Assembly: GCF_029433105.1 (NCBI RefSeq)
Contig: NZ_JARNTW010000001.1
Span: 868,001 to 932,000 of the forward strand
Length of the DNA: 64,000 nucleotides
Reading direction: 5' to 3'
Source of the DNA: Runella sp. MFBS21
Lineage (GTDB): Bacteria; Bacteroidota; Bacteroidia; Cytophagales; Spirosomataceae
Below are positions 25,786 through 34,908 of this stretch, piece after piece (position 1 is the first letter of the stretch; every line of letters begins with the position of its first letter). The position numbers and the translations under genes are program-made. A model generated the notes under the pieces. That model was given only the letters and a program-made list of their open reading frames with translations. It searched no databases and was not told where the DNA came from.

Positions 25786-28491
25786 ATGTATCCTAAACAC
25801 CGTTTTTCTTCTGTTTTGTTGGTGATAGTAGCTCTTTTTGTGTTTGGAGCTTCTTTCACAATCCTTCAGAAAACAGAGCCGGCCATCAATGGTCGAGACA
25901 ATCCGAAGGTCGAGAAATTAAAACTTCAGCCTGGTTTTGTGGCCGAACACCTCTATAGCCCTTCTGACAACAAACAGGGCTCGTGGGTAGCAATGACTTT
26001 TGACGACAAAGGCCGAATGATTACTTCCGATCAGTATGGTACCTTATATCGAATCGTAATTCCGGCGATTGGACAAGGCACCAAGCCCACTTCAGTGGAG
26101 CCGTTGAAAATTGGAAAAGGTACCGAAATCGATACTATCGGTATGGGGTATGCCAATGGGCTATTGTATGCTTTTAATAGCCTTTATGTAATGATTAACA
26201 ATGGCAAAAACAACAAAACTTTTCCCCGAAGAAGTGGTTTGTATCGCTTACAAGACACTGACAATGACGACCAATACGACAAAATTACTTTGATTAAGGA
26301 ATTGGTAGGTGATGGCGAGCACGGACCTCACAGCATTATTTTATCGCCTGATAAAAAATCGCTTTTTGTGATTGCCGGGAACCATACCGATGTACCTAAA
26401 ATGGATGCCTATCGCTTGCCTTCTAACTGGCAAGAAGATAACCTTTTTCCACTTATCAAAGACCCTCGCGGCCACGCCAACGACCGCATGGCACCGGGTG
26501 GCTGGATTGCCAATCTTGACCCTGAAGGAAAGCGTTGGGAGTTGATCAGTGCTGGTTATCGTAATGCCTTTGATATGGCTTTCAACGAAGTGGGAGATTT
26601 GTTTGTGTATGATGCTGATATGGAGTGGGATTTTGGTTTACCTTGGTATCGTCCTACGCGTATTTGCCATGCTACAAGTGCCAGCGAATGGGGATGGCGT
26701 ACTGGAAATAGCAAATGGTCGGCTACTTTCCCCGACAACTTGCCGCCTGTAATGAACATCGGACAGGGATCGCCTACCAACTTGATTCACCTCAAAGACG
26801 CCAAATTCCCTGCTAAATATAAAAGAACGCTCTTAGCTTTTGACTGGAGCTTTGGTATCATGCACGGAATTCATTTAAAACCTTCTGGTTCTACCTATAC
26901 TGCTGAGCATGAGGAGTTTTTGTCGGGTATTCCACTTCCTCTTACGGATGGGGTTATTGGCCCTGACGGTGCGTTGTATTTCTTGACTGGTGGGCGTCGA
27001 TTGGAGGCTGATATGTATCGCGTGTATTACAATGGAACTGAGAATACGGCACCTGTGGCAGCTGCTCCTATCAATAAAGAAAATGAATTAAGAAGAAGCT
27101 TAGAGCGTTTTCATGGAGACCCTGACCCTGCGGCTATTGCCACTGCATGGCCTTATCTCAAACACCCTGACCGCTTCATTCGCTACGCCGCTAGATTGGC
27201 GGTAGAGCATCAGCCCGTAGCAGAATGGCAGGCCAAGGCCTTGAGCGAAAAAGACCCTATAACTTCTATCAATGCCATTATCGCATTGGCGCGTCAAGGC
27301 AAACCTGAAAACAAAAGTGCAATGATTAAATCATTGCTCAATGTCAACTTTAAATCATTGTCAGAATCTCAGCAACTGGATATTTTGCGTGCTTTTGAAT
27401 TGATATTTTTAAGAACAGGACAGCCTGATGCTACTCAAAACGCCCAAATAGCAGCGTATCTGAATCCATATTATCCTGCTACAGGAGCTGATTTGAATCG
27501 TGCCCTTAGCAAAGCCTTGATTTATTTGGAAGCACCAGGGGTGATTCCTAAGACATTGGCACTTCTTGAAGCTAAAGAGCAGCCTACCAATCTTACCGCT
27601 GGAGGTTCTACTGCTACAGCTTCTGCTGAGTTGATTATGAGAAATCCACAGTATGGTTTGGATATTGCGGATATGTTGAAAAACATGCCTCCTGCTCAGC
27701 AAACTTACTACGCTACGATGTTGAGTTTGGCTAAAAAAGGTTGGACACCTGAATTACACGAGCGTTATTTCAAGTGGTTTTATAAAGCATTCAGCTACAA
27801 AGGTGGCCGTAGTTACGTTGGGTTTATTGACAGAGCTCGCAAACTAGCTTTGAAAAATGTACCTGAAAACAAAGTGGCTTATTACGACAAACTTTCGGGA
27901 GGGGAATTGTTGAGCAAATCAGGTAATGATCTTGTGAAAATTACCTATCCAAAAGGCCCCGGTAGAAACTGGAAAATGGATAATGCTATGCCTATACTCG
28001 AAGCAGGGCTGACCAACCGTAATTTCCAAAATGGAAAAAATATGTACGAAGCTATCACCTGTAACCGCTGCCACAGTATGCGCGGAGAAGGTGGAAGTAT
28101 TGGTCCTGATTTGACTCAACTAGGTACTCGCTTCTCAGCCAAAGATATGCTAGAGGCCATTATTGACCCAAGCAAAGCAATATCTGACCAATATGCTGCT
28201 ACGCATTTTACGCTTAAAAATGGACAGTCGATTGTGGGGCGTTTGACCAACGAAGATGCTAATACCTATTATGTATCTCAAAACCCCTATGAGCCTGAAA
28301 CCGTAGTGAAAATTCCGAAAAAGAATGTAGTTTCTCATAAATATTCACCTGTTTCGATTATGTTCGGAAACCTCATCAATAGCCTCAACGAAGAAGAATT
28401 AAAAGACTTGATGGCTTATTTGATGGCGGGAGGAAACGAAAAGAATCCAATTTTTGCCGCCAAAACCGAAACAAAAAGCGGCGATAAATAA
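25786..28491 (+). CDS. PVC-type haem-binding protein: beta-propeller dehydrogenase, HEAT-like and cytochrome c domains
   Basis: This 901-residue exported protein starts at the ATG 25786, directly followed by a signal peptide (SSVLLVIVALFVFGASF); an upstream in-frame TTG at 25690 would put 32 unlikely residues in front of it. Residues ~45-440 resemble the sorbosone-dehydrogenase-like propeller (EHGPHSIILSPDKKSLFV, RNAFDMAFNEVGDLFVYDADMEWD without the full stretch). Residues ~450-730 are alpha-helical, HEAT-like. The C-terminus has a c-type haem site CNRCH (Cys759, Cys762, His763) in the TIGR02603-type haem-binding domain. It probably oxidises a sugar in the periplasm and passes electrons to the haem. 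A Tat-signal isomerase gene starts 7 nt later. Confidence 0.87.
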   Translation: MYPKHRFSSVLLVIVALFVFGASFTILQKTEPAINGRDNPKVEKLKLQPGFVAEHLYSPSDNKQGSWVAMTFDDKGRMITSDQYGTLYRIVIPAIGQGTKPTSVEPLKIGKGTEIDTIGMGYANGLLYAFNSLYVMINNGKNNKTFPRRSGLYRLQDTDNDDQYDKITLIKELVGDGEHGPHSIILSPDKKSLFVIAGNHTDVPKMDAYRLPSNWQEDNLFPLIKDPRGHANDRMAPGGWIANLDPEGKRWELISAGYRNAFDMAFNEVGDLFVYDADMEWDFGLPWYRPTRICHATSASEWGWRTGNSKWSATFPDNLPPVMNIGQGSPTNLIHLKDAKFPAKYKRTLLAFDWSFGIMHGIHLKPSGSTYTAEHEEFLSGIPLPLTDGVIGPDGALYFLTGGRRLEADMYRVYYNGTENTAPVAAAPINKENELRRSLERFHGDPDPAAIATAWPYLKHPDRFIRYAARLAVEHQPVAEWQAKALSEKDPITSINAIIALARQGKPENKSAMIKSLLNVNFKSLSESQQLDILRAFELIFLRTGQPDATQNAQIAAYLNPYYPATGADLNRALSKALIYLEAPGVIPKTLALLEAKEQPTNLTAGGSTATASAELIMRNPQYGLDIADMLKNMPPAQQTYYATMLSLAKKGWTPELHERYFKWFYKAFSYKGGRSYVGFIDRARKLALKNVPENKVAYYDKLSGGELLSKSGNDLVKITYPKGPGRNWKMDNAMPILEAGLTNRNFQNGKNMYEAITCNRCHSMRGEGGSIGPDLTQLGTRFSAKDMLEAIIDPSKAISDQYAATHFTLKNGQSIVGRLTNEDANTYYVSQNPYEPETVVKIPKKNVVSHKYSPVSIMFGNLINSLNEEELKDLMAYLMAGGNEKNPIFAAKTETKSGDK

Positions 28492-28498
28492 TCCCCTT

Positions 28499-29389
28499 AT
28501 GGCAGAAGGTTCATCTCGTCGTTCGGCACTCAAATCAATAGTGGGCAGTACAGCTTTGCTGGCTGCCCCTATTTCGCTTACAGAAGCTATGGCGGCTTCT
28601 GCGCAAGCATTAGGTCCTGCCTTGAATGGCCGCATCAAACAATCGGTGTGCCGTTGGTGCTACAGCAAAATTCCTCTCGAAGACCTTTGCAAAGAAGCCA
28701 AGGCCATAGGCATACAGTCGATAGAGCTGCAAGGCCCTAAAGAATGGCCTATTATTCAACAATACGGTTTGACTTGCGCCCTCCCCAATGGTGCGGGTAT
28801 GGGTATTGAAAAAGGCTTCAACAACCCCGCCTATCATGATGAATTGGTGGCTAGCTACGAAGCGATTTTTCCTAAACTTGTGGAAGCAGGACTGAATACG
28901 ATTATCTGTTTTTCGGGAAATCGTAAGGGGATTTCGGACGAAGAGGGCTTGGAGCATTGTACCAAAGGTCTTAAACGCCTTATGGCTGCTGCCGAAAAAC
29001 ACAAGGTAACGATGATTATGGAGCTTCTCAATAGCAAAGTCAATCACAAAGATTACCAATGTGACCATAGCGAATGGGGCGTTGAGTTGTGTAAGCGGGT
29101 AGGTTCGGAGCGTTTTAAGCTATTGTATGATATTTACCATATGCAAATCATGGAGGGAGATATCATCGCAAGCATTAAGAAAAATCATATGTATTTTGGT
29201 CATTATCACACAGGCGGTGTACCTGGTCGCGCCGAAATCGATGATACCCAAGAATTAAACTATTCCGCTATCATGAAGGCTATCGCCGATACGGGGTATC
29301 AGGGTTTTGTGGGGCAAGAATTTATTCCCAAACGTCCCGACCCAATCGCTTCATTGAAGCAAGCTTTCCAGATTTGTGATGTGTCTTGA
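28499..29389 (+). CDS. Hydroxypyruvate isomerase-like TIM barrel with Tat signal
   Basis: This 296-residue protein has a twin-arginine signal (SSRRSALK at residues 5-12, then a hydrophobic stretch to about residue 36) and an AP_endonuc_2 TIM barrel. Metal positions are Glu175 in MIMELLNSKVNHKDY, Asp211 in LLYDIYHMQI, His235 in FGHYHTGGVPGR and Glu274 in FVGQEFIPKRP, the hydroxypyruvate-isomerase arrangement. I chose the ATG at 28499, 7 nt after the upstream stop, because it places the Arg pair correctly. Export through Tat implies folding with metal in the cytoplasm before secretion and a periplasmic job on keto-sugars beside the haem dehydrogenase. Confidence 0.85.
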   Translation: MAEGSSRRSALKSIVGSTALLAAPISLTEAMAASAQALGPALNGRIKQSVCRWCYSKIPLEDLCKEAKAIGIQSIELQGPKEWPIIQQYGLTCALPNGAGMGIEKGFNNPAYHDELVASYEAIFPKLVEAGLNTIICFSGNRKGISDEEGLEHCTKGLKRLMAAAEKHKVTMIMELLNSKVNHKDYQCDHSEWGVELCKRVGSERFKLLYDIYHMQIMEGDIIASIKKNHMYFGHYHTGGVPGRAEIDDTQELNYSAIMKAIADTGYQGFVGQEFIPKRPDPIASLKQAFQICDVS

Positions 29390-29413
29390 TATCCTCTAAG
29401 TTATTTATACTTC

Positions 29414-29447
29414 AACGGCCTCTGCTTCCAAAGCAAAGGCCGTTTTT
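29414..29447 (+). terminator. Rho-independent terminator
   Basis: AACGGCCT (29414-29421) pairs with AGGCCGTT (29437-29444), with an inner TGCTT/AAGCA stem, followed by T-run. It ends the haem dehydrogenase/isomerase unit. Confidence 0.85.
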
Positions 29448-29784
29448 GTTTTGAGGGATTTTCCAAAAGGTTAGTTATGATATCAACGCTACTCAAGGCC
29501 ATATTATGTAGATGTTGGATTAATTTAATCGGAATAATATTTTGTTTAAGTGGTTGTTTTATTTGTTTTTATACTGAATTTTTGGTGCAACTAGGGGTTG
29601 AAAAGAATATGTTAGAATATTCTTCCGTTTAACCCGATTTTAGTGTGCTTCACCCTATAAAAACAACGCTTCATCCTAATTCCCTTTTTTACCCCAGAAA
29701 TAGCTGCCACTTTTGTAGAGTCAAACACGACATAACAGCCAAAAACAATAAATAATACAGCCAACTTTAAGACAAAACTAAATC
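29448..29784. other. AT-rich intergenic region before the repeat-protein gene
   Basis: No ORF or clear promoter is seen. A GAATATTC palindrome lies near 29617-29624. The repeat-protein ATG follows the A-rich sequence ACTAAATC. Confidence 0.4.
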
Positions 29785-30354
29785 ATGAAAACTCTATTTG
29801 CCACCGCCGCTTTAAGCCTTCTTACTTTGAGCACTATTGCAGAAGCTCAGAATGGAAAAAACCAAACAGAAATCGCTACTCAATTGGTAGCTTCGTTGCC
29901 TACTCAAGATTTTGAAATATATACCACTGCTTCTTATATCCATGTAAATGGAGCCGCTTTGGTAGCTTCTCTACCTATCGTAGATGAAAATGTACAAACA
30001 AGCATCACATGGGTAAATGCTCAGGCTTTGGTAGCTTCTCTACCTATCGTTGACGAAAATGTAGAAATGCCTACTTTGAGAAACGTTGGAAATTTGGTAG
30101 CAACCTTGCCTACAGTAGATGAAAATGTGGAGATGCCTTCTTTGAATAGCATCAACCCTAAAGCTTTAGTAGCTTCGTTGCCTATCATGGATGAAAACGT
30201 AGAAACTCCTGCTTTGAAAGTGAATATGACAAAATGGATGGCTGCTTTGCCTATCAGCGATGAGCATATCCAAACAAGCGTAGTAGTAGATACTTACATC
30301 AAAGCTACAGACTTGAAAAATCATTCAGTAGCAACTCGTTTGACTGAAGAATAA
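29785..30354 (+). CDS. Secreted repeat protein of unknown function (six LVASLP...DENV repeats)
   Basis: I do not recognise this 189-residue protein. It has a signal peptide (residues 1-21, ending AEAQ) and then six degenerate repeats of 22-25 residues, starting at residues 34, 59, 82, 104, 128 and about 151. The unit is (A)LVASLPIVDENVE/Q followed by 8-12 variable residues; the first (LVASLPTQDFEI) and last (MAALPISDEHIQ) are the most diverged. There is no Cys, no lipobox and no membrane segment after the signal. Repeated acidic DENV motifs could bind metal or another protein; this is speculation. It stands alone between a terminator upstream and a shared terminator downstream. The gene is credible because of codon use, signal peptide and terminator. 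Confidence 0.85.
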   Translation: MKTLFATAALSLLTLSTIAEAQNGKNQTEIATQLVASLPTQDFEIYTTASYIHVNGAALVASLPIVDENVQTSITWVNAQALVASLPIVDENVEMPTLRNVGNLVATLPTVDENVEMPSLNSINPKALVASLPIMDENVETPALKVNMTKWMAALPISDEHIQTSVVVDTYIKATDLKNHSVATRLTEE

Positions 30355-30384
30355 TAAATTCGCTAGTTTCCAAATCAGATATAG

Positions 30385-30431
30385 AAGGCGTGTCAGAAAG
30401 AGATAAAACTCTGAAGACACGCCTTTTTTGG
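30385..30431. terminator. Bidirectional terminator between the repeat protein and the lipoprotein
   Basis: AAGGCGTGTC (30385-30394) pairs with GACACGCCTT (30416-30425), followed by T on the plus strand; it lies between convergent genes. Confidence 0.8.
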
Positions 30432-30453
30432 TGTTTTTAATAAAACATATTAA

Positions 30454-30900
30454 TTATTTTTTTCCATAAAAAACCACTGTAGATTTTGGGTCAGCATTTG
30501 GAAAAGTAACTCCCAATTCTCCATTCATCAAAGAAGCGAGTTTAGTAGTGCCTTGGTATCCTTCTATTTCACCAGAAGAAGATTTTTTTAGCGTTAAACT
30601 TTCGTGAGTAGAAAAGGAATCACTGCTTTTGCCGGCCTTATCAGTTAGTGTAAACGTAATTCTAAAAGTAGCTGTCTCATCGCTGATTTTGATGACACTA
30701 ATTTTTGAGGTCGCTGTTACACCAGAGGTATTAGTAGCAGGCAGATTTACGCGGGTTGTACCACCTACGGTATAGTAGGTACCATTGTATTCCCCCGCCA
30801 TTTGATCAGCTAAAATAGGCTCTGGATCTTCTTTTTTGCAGGATGCTAGCATTACTATCAATCCGATAGTTACAAAGCAGAATTTAAAAAATGATTTCAT
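30454..30900 (-). CDS. Small lipoprotein of unknown function
   Basis: This is a 148-residue lipoprotein with signal MKSFFKFCFVTIGLIVMLASC (lipobox LASC, Cys21) and the CKKEDPEP linker start common in Bacteroidota lipoproteins. The mature part (AGEYNGTYYTVGGTTRVN, ISDETATFRITFTLTDKAG, LTLKKSSSGEIEGYQG) looks like a small beta-sandwich or lipocalin-like domain. No specific function can be assigned. It is convergent with the repeat-protein gene and divergent from the TPR sensor kinase. Confidence 0.85.
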   Translation of the reverse strand: MKSFFKFCFVTIGLIVMLASCKKEDPEPILADQMAGEYNGTYYTVGGTTRVNLPATNTSGVTATSKISVIKISDETATFRITFTLTDKAGKSSDSFSTHESLTLKKSSSGEIEGYQGTTKLASLMNGELGVTFPNADPKSTVVFYGKK

Positions 30901-30986
30901 AGTAGTAATTCATTGAAAGGATGAATGCGTTTGAAGATACACTACAAATAGTCTTACAAAACTAGGCTTTGCTAAACGCTTAAGTC

Positions 30987-31033
30987 AATCCTCCAAAAAG
31001 CGGATTTTAATAAAATCTGCCTTTTGGAGGATT
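30987..31033. promoter_or_regulatory. Long terminator-like hairpin between divergent genes
   Basis: AATCCTCCAAAA (30987-30998) pairs perfectly with 31022-31033 and continues inward for ten more mostly paired positions around an AAT loop. T-rich sequence follows on the plus strand. No gene ends here on either strand. Confidence 0.6.
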
Positions 31034-31045
31034 TTATTAAATGGT

Positions 31046-31076
31046 TTTGTTTCAGAACTTTACGCTGCTAAATTAG
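31046..31076 (+). promoter_or_regulatory. Probable promoter for the sensor kinase gene
   Basis: TTTG (31046-31049), 19 nt, TAAATTAG (31069-31076), one mismatch from TAnnTTTG, 25 nt before the ATG at 31101. Confidence 0.5.
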
Positions 31077-31100
31077 AGGAGAATTGAATGACTCTATTTT

Positions 31101-33077
31101 ATGAAAAACACCTTTGCCCTTCTTTTAATGATAGTGCTTTGTCCGCGAGTATTATGGGCACAGCAGGCTTATATTAATGAGTATCGAAAACAACTTGCCG
31201 CCGAGAAAATCGATACTTCTCGGATTCATATCATTGGCGATTTGGCAAGAATGCTAATCATGAACTCAGATACTTCCGAAGCGCTTAAATTGCTCAAGGA
31301 AGGATTGCAGCTTAGCCAAAAACATAGGTATGATTATGGCTTTGGGCATATTTATAATGGTTATGGTATTTTATATCTAGAGACTTCACGCTTTGTCGAA
31401 GCGGAAGCATACTTTCAAAAAAGCCATGATTACTTTAAAAAAAGTATAAAAGATACAGCACCTCTTGGAGTGGCTACCGCCCTTGCCAATCTGAGTCAGA
31501 TTGCGGAAGAAAAGCGTGACATTGAAAAAGCCGTTGGGCTAAAATTAAAAGCGCTTGAAGTCTGGAATGCCACTTCCTTTCCTGAAAGATATGTAGCCGT
31601 AGGAAATTTATATGTAAGCATTGCGGGACTTTACAGTAAAGAAAAGCTATTTGAGAAAGCTATTTATTACAACAAAAAAGGAATTGACACGCGCCTTAAT
31701 GCCAATATAAGAGATAGTGATTTGGCAACTTCTTACATTTTTTTGGTCAATGCTTTTATAAGAAATCATCAACTAGATAGTGCTTCGGCGTACTTATCTA
31801 CAGTAGAAGAGATTGTAAATGAAATCAAAAGCCCAGTTCTCTACATGCGATACTATGGTATTTTAGGAGAGATTGCTTTTGAAAAGTCCCAATTTGAAGC
31901 AGCACTAGAAAGCAATAAAATGATGCTTCAATACGCCCAACAATCCCAAAAAGTAGCCTATGAAATAAGTGCCCATTTAAGTATAGGAAAGTGTCTTCAA
32001 AGGCTGAGGCAATTTAAACAAGCTTTGCCTTTTTTTAAACAGGCGCTTTTGATTTCCCAAAAAAACAATCGCCTAGAAACCCAAAAAAATGCCCTACAAG
32101 GATTGGCAGAAGTGTCTCATCAACTAGCTAATGATAAAGCAGCATTTAGATATTTATCTGAGTATTTGGTCTTGAATGATAGTATTCAAGCAGAAGAAAC
32201 CAAGATTAAACTCAACGAAATTGACACCAAATATCAGACAGCTCAAAAAGAAAATCAAATACTGACTTTGGAAAAAGATAAACAGTATCAGAGAGCATGG
32301 ATATATAGTTTGTTGGGAGGAATGTTGCTGTTGGCAGTGGTGATTGGATTTGGGTACCAAAATCTTTCAAACCAACGTAAAATAGCGCAACAACAAACTC
32401 TTTTAAAAGAAAAAGAAATACAACAACTCGAAAAAGAGCGACAACTTTTAGCGACCAATTCCATCTTAAAAGGACAAGAAGAAGAACGAACGCGCGTGGC
32501 AAGGGATTTACACGATGGATTGGGAGGAATTCTGACAACTGTTAAACTAACTTTAAATCAAGTGAGAGGAAATTTTATTTTGCCAGAAGCTAGTGTGGGG
32601 GTATTTAGCCGCGCACTTGATCAATTAGATGGTGCTATCAATGAAATGAGGCGTGTTGCACATAGCATGATGCCCGAAACGCTCGTGAAATATGGCTTAA
32701 TTGACTCACTCAGAGATTTTTGTGAAGATATCAATGAAACAGGACAGATTCGCATCAAATACCAGTTTTTGGGAATAGACCAAAGATTAGAGTCTTCCAC
32801 AGAAGTTATATTGTATCGCATAGTGCAGGAATTAATCAACAATATCCTTAAACATGCTCAGGCATCTGAGGCTTATCTACAACTAATAAAACAAGAAAGT
32901 GTGATTCATCTTACGGTAGAAGATAATGGAAAAGGATTTGCTCCTATTGCAATAAACCGTCATAAAAGTGCGGGTATGACCAATGTCGAAAATCGAGTGG
33001 CTTATTTAGGAGGCACGATAGATATCCAAAGTCAACCTAATGAAGGCACTTCAATCTTGATAGAAATCCCAGTTTAA
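31101..33077 (+). CDS. TPR-containing sensor histidine kinase (NarL-system type)
   Basis: This 658-residue membrane kinase has a signal peptide (about residues 1-21), a periplasmic array of TPR-like helices (about 25-345; FVEAEAYFQKSHDYF, ALPFFKQALLISQ), a coiled linker, one membrane segment (about 398-418, SLLGGMLLLAVVIGFGY), another coiled coil, then a HisKA_3 dimerisation domain with phospho-acceptor His471 in ARDLHDGLGGILTT and an HATPase_c domain (ELINNILKHAQAS, VEDNGKGFAP). It signals to the NarL-type regulator encoded 16 nt downstream. The TPR sensor suggests a protein or peptide ligand, but the signal is unknown. Confidence 0.93.
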   Translation: MKNTFALLLMIVLCPRVLWAQQAYINEYRKQLAAEKIDTSRIHIIGDLARMLIMNSDTSEALKLLKEGLQLSQKHRYDYGFGHIYNGYGILYLETSRFVEAEAYFQKSHDYFKKSIKDTAPLGVATALANLSQIAEEKRDIEKAVGLKLKALEVWNATSFPERYVAVGNLYVSIAGLYSKEKLFEKAIYYNKKGIDTRLNANIRDSDLATSYIFLVNAFIRNHQLDSASAYLSTVEEIVNEIKSPVLYMRYYGILGEIAFEKSQFEAALESNKMMLQYAQQSQKVAYEISAHLSIGKCLQRLRQFKQALPFFKQALLISQKNNRLETQKNALQGLAEVSHQLANDKAAFRYLSEYLVLNDSIQAEETKIKLNEIDTKYQTAQKENQILTLEKDKQYQRAWIYSLLGGMLLLAVVIGFGYQNLSNQRKIAQQQTLLKEKEIQQLEKERQLLATNSILKGQEEERTRVARDLHDGLGGILTTVKLTLNQVRGNFILPEASVGVFSRALDQLDGAINEMRRVAHSMMPETLVKYGLIDSLRDFCEDINETGQIRIKYQFLGIDQRLESSTEVILYRIVQELINNILKHAQASEAYLQLIKQESVIHLTVEDNGKGFAPIAINRHKSAGMTNVENRVAYLGGTIDIQSQPNEGTSILIEIPV

Positions 33078-33093
33078 TAATTTTAACTTTTTT

Positions 33094-33711
33094 ATGATTA
33101 ATGTCTTTATTGTGGATGACCATCCACTGGTGGTAGAAGGTCTGAAGTCACTTTTATATGGTATGGACGACATACAGATAGTAGCCACCGCTGCGAATGC
33201 CTTTGAGGCTTTTGAAATCCTTCAAAAGGTCAATATTGATATTGCCTTCTTGGATATTAATTTGCCAGATGTCAATGGCATTGAATTATGTAAAAAAATC
33301 AAAGGAAAGTGGCCAAATATTAAGTGTATAGCACTTACTACTTCCAACGAGCGCACTATTATTGGGCGGATGATGCAAAATGGCGCAGTAGGATATCTGA
33401 TGAAAAGCTCTTCCAAAGATGAACTCATCAGGGCGATTAGGCAAGTGTATGAGGGAGGCTATTTCATGAATGTAACTATGAGCGAACCCGTCGTTGATAG
33501 ATCATTGACAGTGCCGTTTTTAACTCGTCGTGAAAAAGAAGTTCTGGGACTCATTGCTGATGGTATGACCAATGTCGAAATTGCCGATAAACTTTTTGTG
33601 AGTCCTACAACCATAAAAACTCACCGTGAAAACTTGTTGATGAAATTTGGGGTATCAAACACCGCTTCTCTTATCAAAGTCGCAGCCCAGCAAGGACTTT
33701 TAGAAGAGTAA
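33094..33711 (+). CDS. NarL/FixJ-type response regulator
   Basis: This 205-residue regulator has a receiver domain (residues 2-118; FIVDDHPLVVEGL, phospho-acceptor Asp54 in AFLDINLPDVNG, ALTTSNER, YLMKSSSKDEL) and a LuxR-type HTH (about 140-200; LTRREKEVLGLIADGMTN, IADKLFVSPTTIKTHR). It starts 16 nt after the TPR kinase and is its cognate partner. Targets are unknown; the nearby lipoprotein or secreted repeat protein are candidates only by position. Confidence 0.95.
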   Translation: MINVFIVDDHPLVVEGLKSLLYGMDDIQIVATAANAFEAFEILQKVNIDIAFLDINLPDVNGIELCKKIKGKWPNIKCIALTTSNERTIIGRMMQNGAVGYLMKSSSKDELIRAIRQVYEGGYFMNVTMSEPVVDRSLTVPFLTRREKEVLGLIADGMTNVEIADKLFVSPTTIKTHRENLLMKFGVSNTASLIKVAAQQGLLEE

Positions 33712-33731
33712 CAGCAGAAACAAAAGCTTTA

Positions 33732-34763
33732 TTATTTTTCCTGACTGCGCCATTGCTCGGCTTTTTTCCCTACCCACCAAAACGACAGCGCTAGGATAGA
33801 AAAGAAAATACCTTTGTGGGTACGGTCCCAAAAATACTCAAAGTAGCGCGTGTAAATATTCAACAAGAAAAACACTAGACATACATCACGAAGCCGTTCG
33901 TTTTTGATTTTGAAGGCATAAATCGTAAGGCCAGTAATCACAATCGTAAAACCTACAGCCCAATACCACAAGGTTTGCTGTTTGATATTTGACCAGCGCT
34001 CAAAATCATCATAGTTTCCAAAAATAGAAAGCTGCCAAGCGGCCAACAAAAACAAAATAAGCCCGAATACATACGTAACTCGCTCAAATGAATAAAGAGG
34101 CTTGATTTTTTTAACCAACCATGAGCTTCCCCACACCACAAGCCCCGCCAATGTCAGACTAAGTGGATAATTCATGCCTGCAAACCTAAAATGTCCACCA
34201 GACCATTGGTAGGTTTGGGCCACCCACCAGCTTACCAACGCAAACAAAGCAACTGTCCAGAGAAGACTAGAAGGCAAAAAAGTAGCCACTAATGCGTACG
34301 ACAATGTAGCTATCAACAAAGAGGGGCCATAATGCGAATCTTCTAACAGGCCCAAGCTTCGGCTCCAATACGCAATTGCCACAGCCATACTGAGGGCGAT
34401 AGTGATGGTGTAAGACTCATTGCTTATGTGAGAATTAGGGTTTTTTAAATATCTTTTTCGGGCTAAGTAAATGAACGTCCCCGCTATCAAGGTGAATACA
34501 ATACCCACGCTTGCCTCCGAAAATTCCCATTGCTTGCGTAGGAGTTCAATCCATTTTTCGTCAATGACCAAGGCCCCAAAAGCCAATAACCCGCACGAAA
34601 CGGCCGAAATAAAAGCGTACCAAGTGATGGTATCGATATTCGAATTCTTGATTTCGTAAGAATTACGTAGGTCACTCGCCAACTCTGGGGAAATGGTTTG
34701 GGTTGTGACCCAATGTTGAATAGCGTTGTTGAGAGTGGCAGCTTCTTTTTTATCTAACTTCAT
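33732..34763 (-). CDS. DUF2157-like multi-pass membrane protein
   Basis: This 343-residue protein has a soluble N-terminal part (residues 1-45, LDKKEAATLNNAIQHWVTTQ) followed by about nine or ten membrane segments, the DUF2157 layout; segments include YAFISAVSCGLLAFGALVI and the late LVFFLLNIYTRYFEYFWD, a motif typical of this group. The function of the family is unknown. It is convergent with the response regulator (20-nt gap) and codirectional with the EcsC gene upstream. Confidence 0.85.
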   Translation of the reverse strand: MKLDKKEAATLNNAIQHWVTTQTISPELASDLRNSYEIKNSNIDTITWYAFISAVSCGLLAFGALVIDEKWIELLRKQWEFSEASVGIVFTLIAGTFIYLARKRYLKNPNSHISNESYTITIALSMAVAIAYWSRSLGLLEDSHYGPSLLIATLSYALVATFLPSSLLWTVALFALVSWWVAQTYQWSGGHFRFAGMNYPLSLTLAGLVVWGSSWLVKKIKPLYSFERVTYVFGLILFLLAAWQLSIFGNYDDFERWSNIKQQTLWYWAVGFTIVITGLTIYAFKIKNERLRDVCLVFFLLNIYTRYFEYFWDRTHKGIFFSILALSFWWVGKKAEQWRSQEK

Positions 34764-34908
34764 ATTATACTGTTTTTTTAGAACATTAAATGAATAAAAA
34801 ATCTCATGCCAGAAGCGTAAGTGTGGCTAGATTTCTAAATTAGGAAAAAGGAAGCAGAGACTGAAAATTTTTTGAGTAAGCGGTCTTCAAATTTATTGAA
34901 TCGTATTT

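Noticed and set aside
28454-28498. Longer start of the Tat isomerase gene
   Set aside because: The upstream codons overlap the preceding gene and push the twin-arginine motif away from the N-terminus; ATG 28499 is better.
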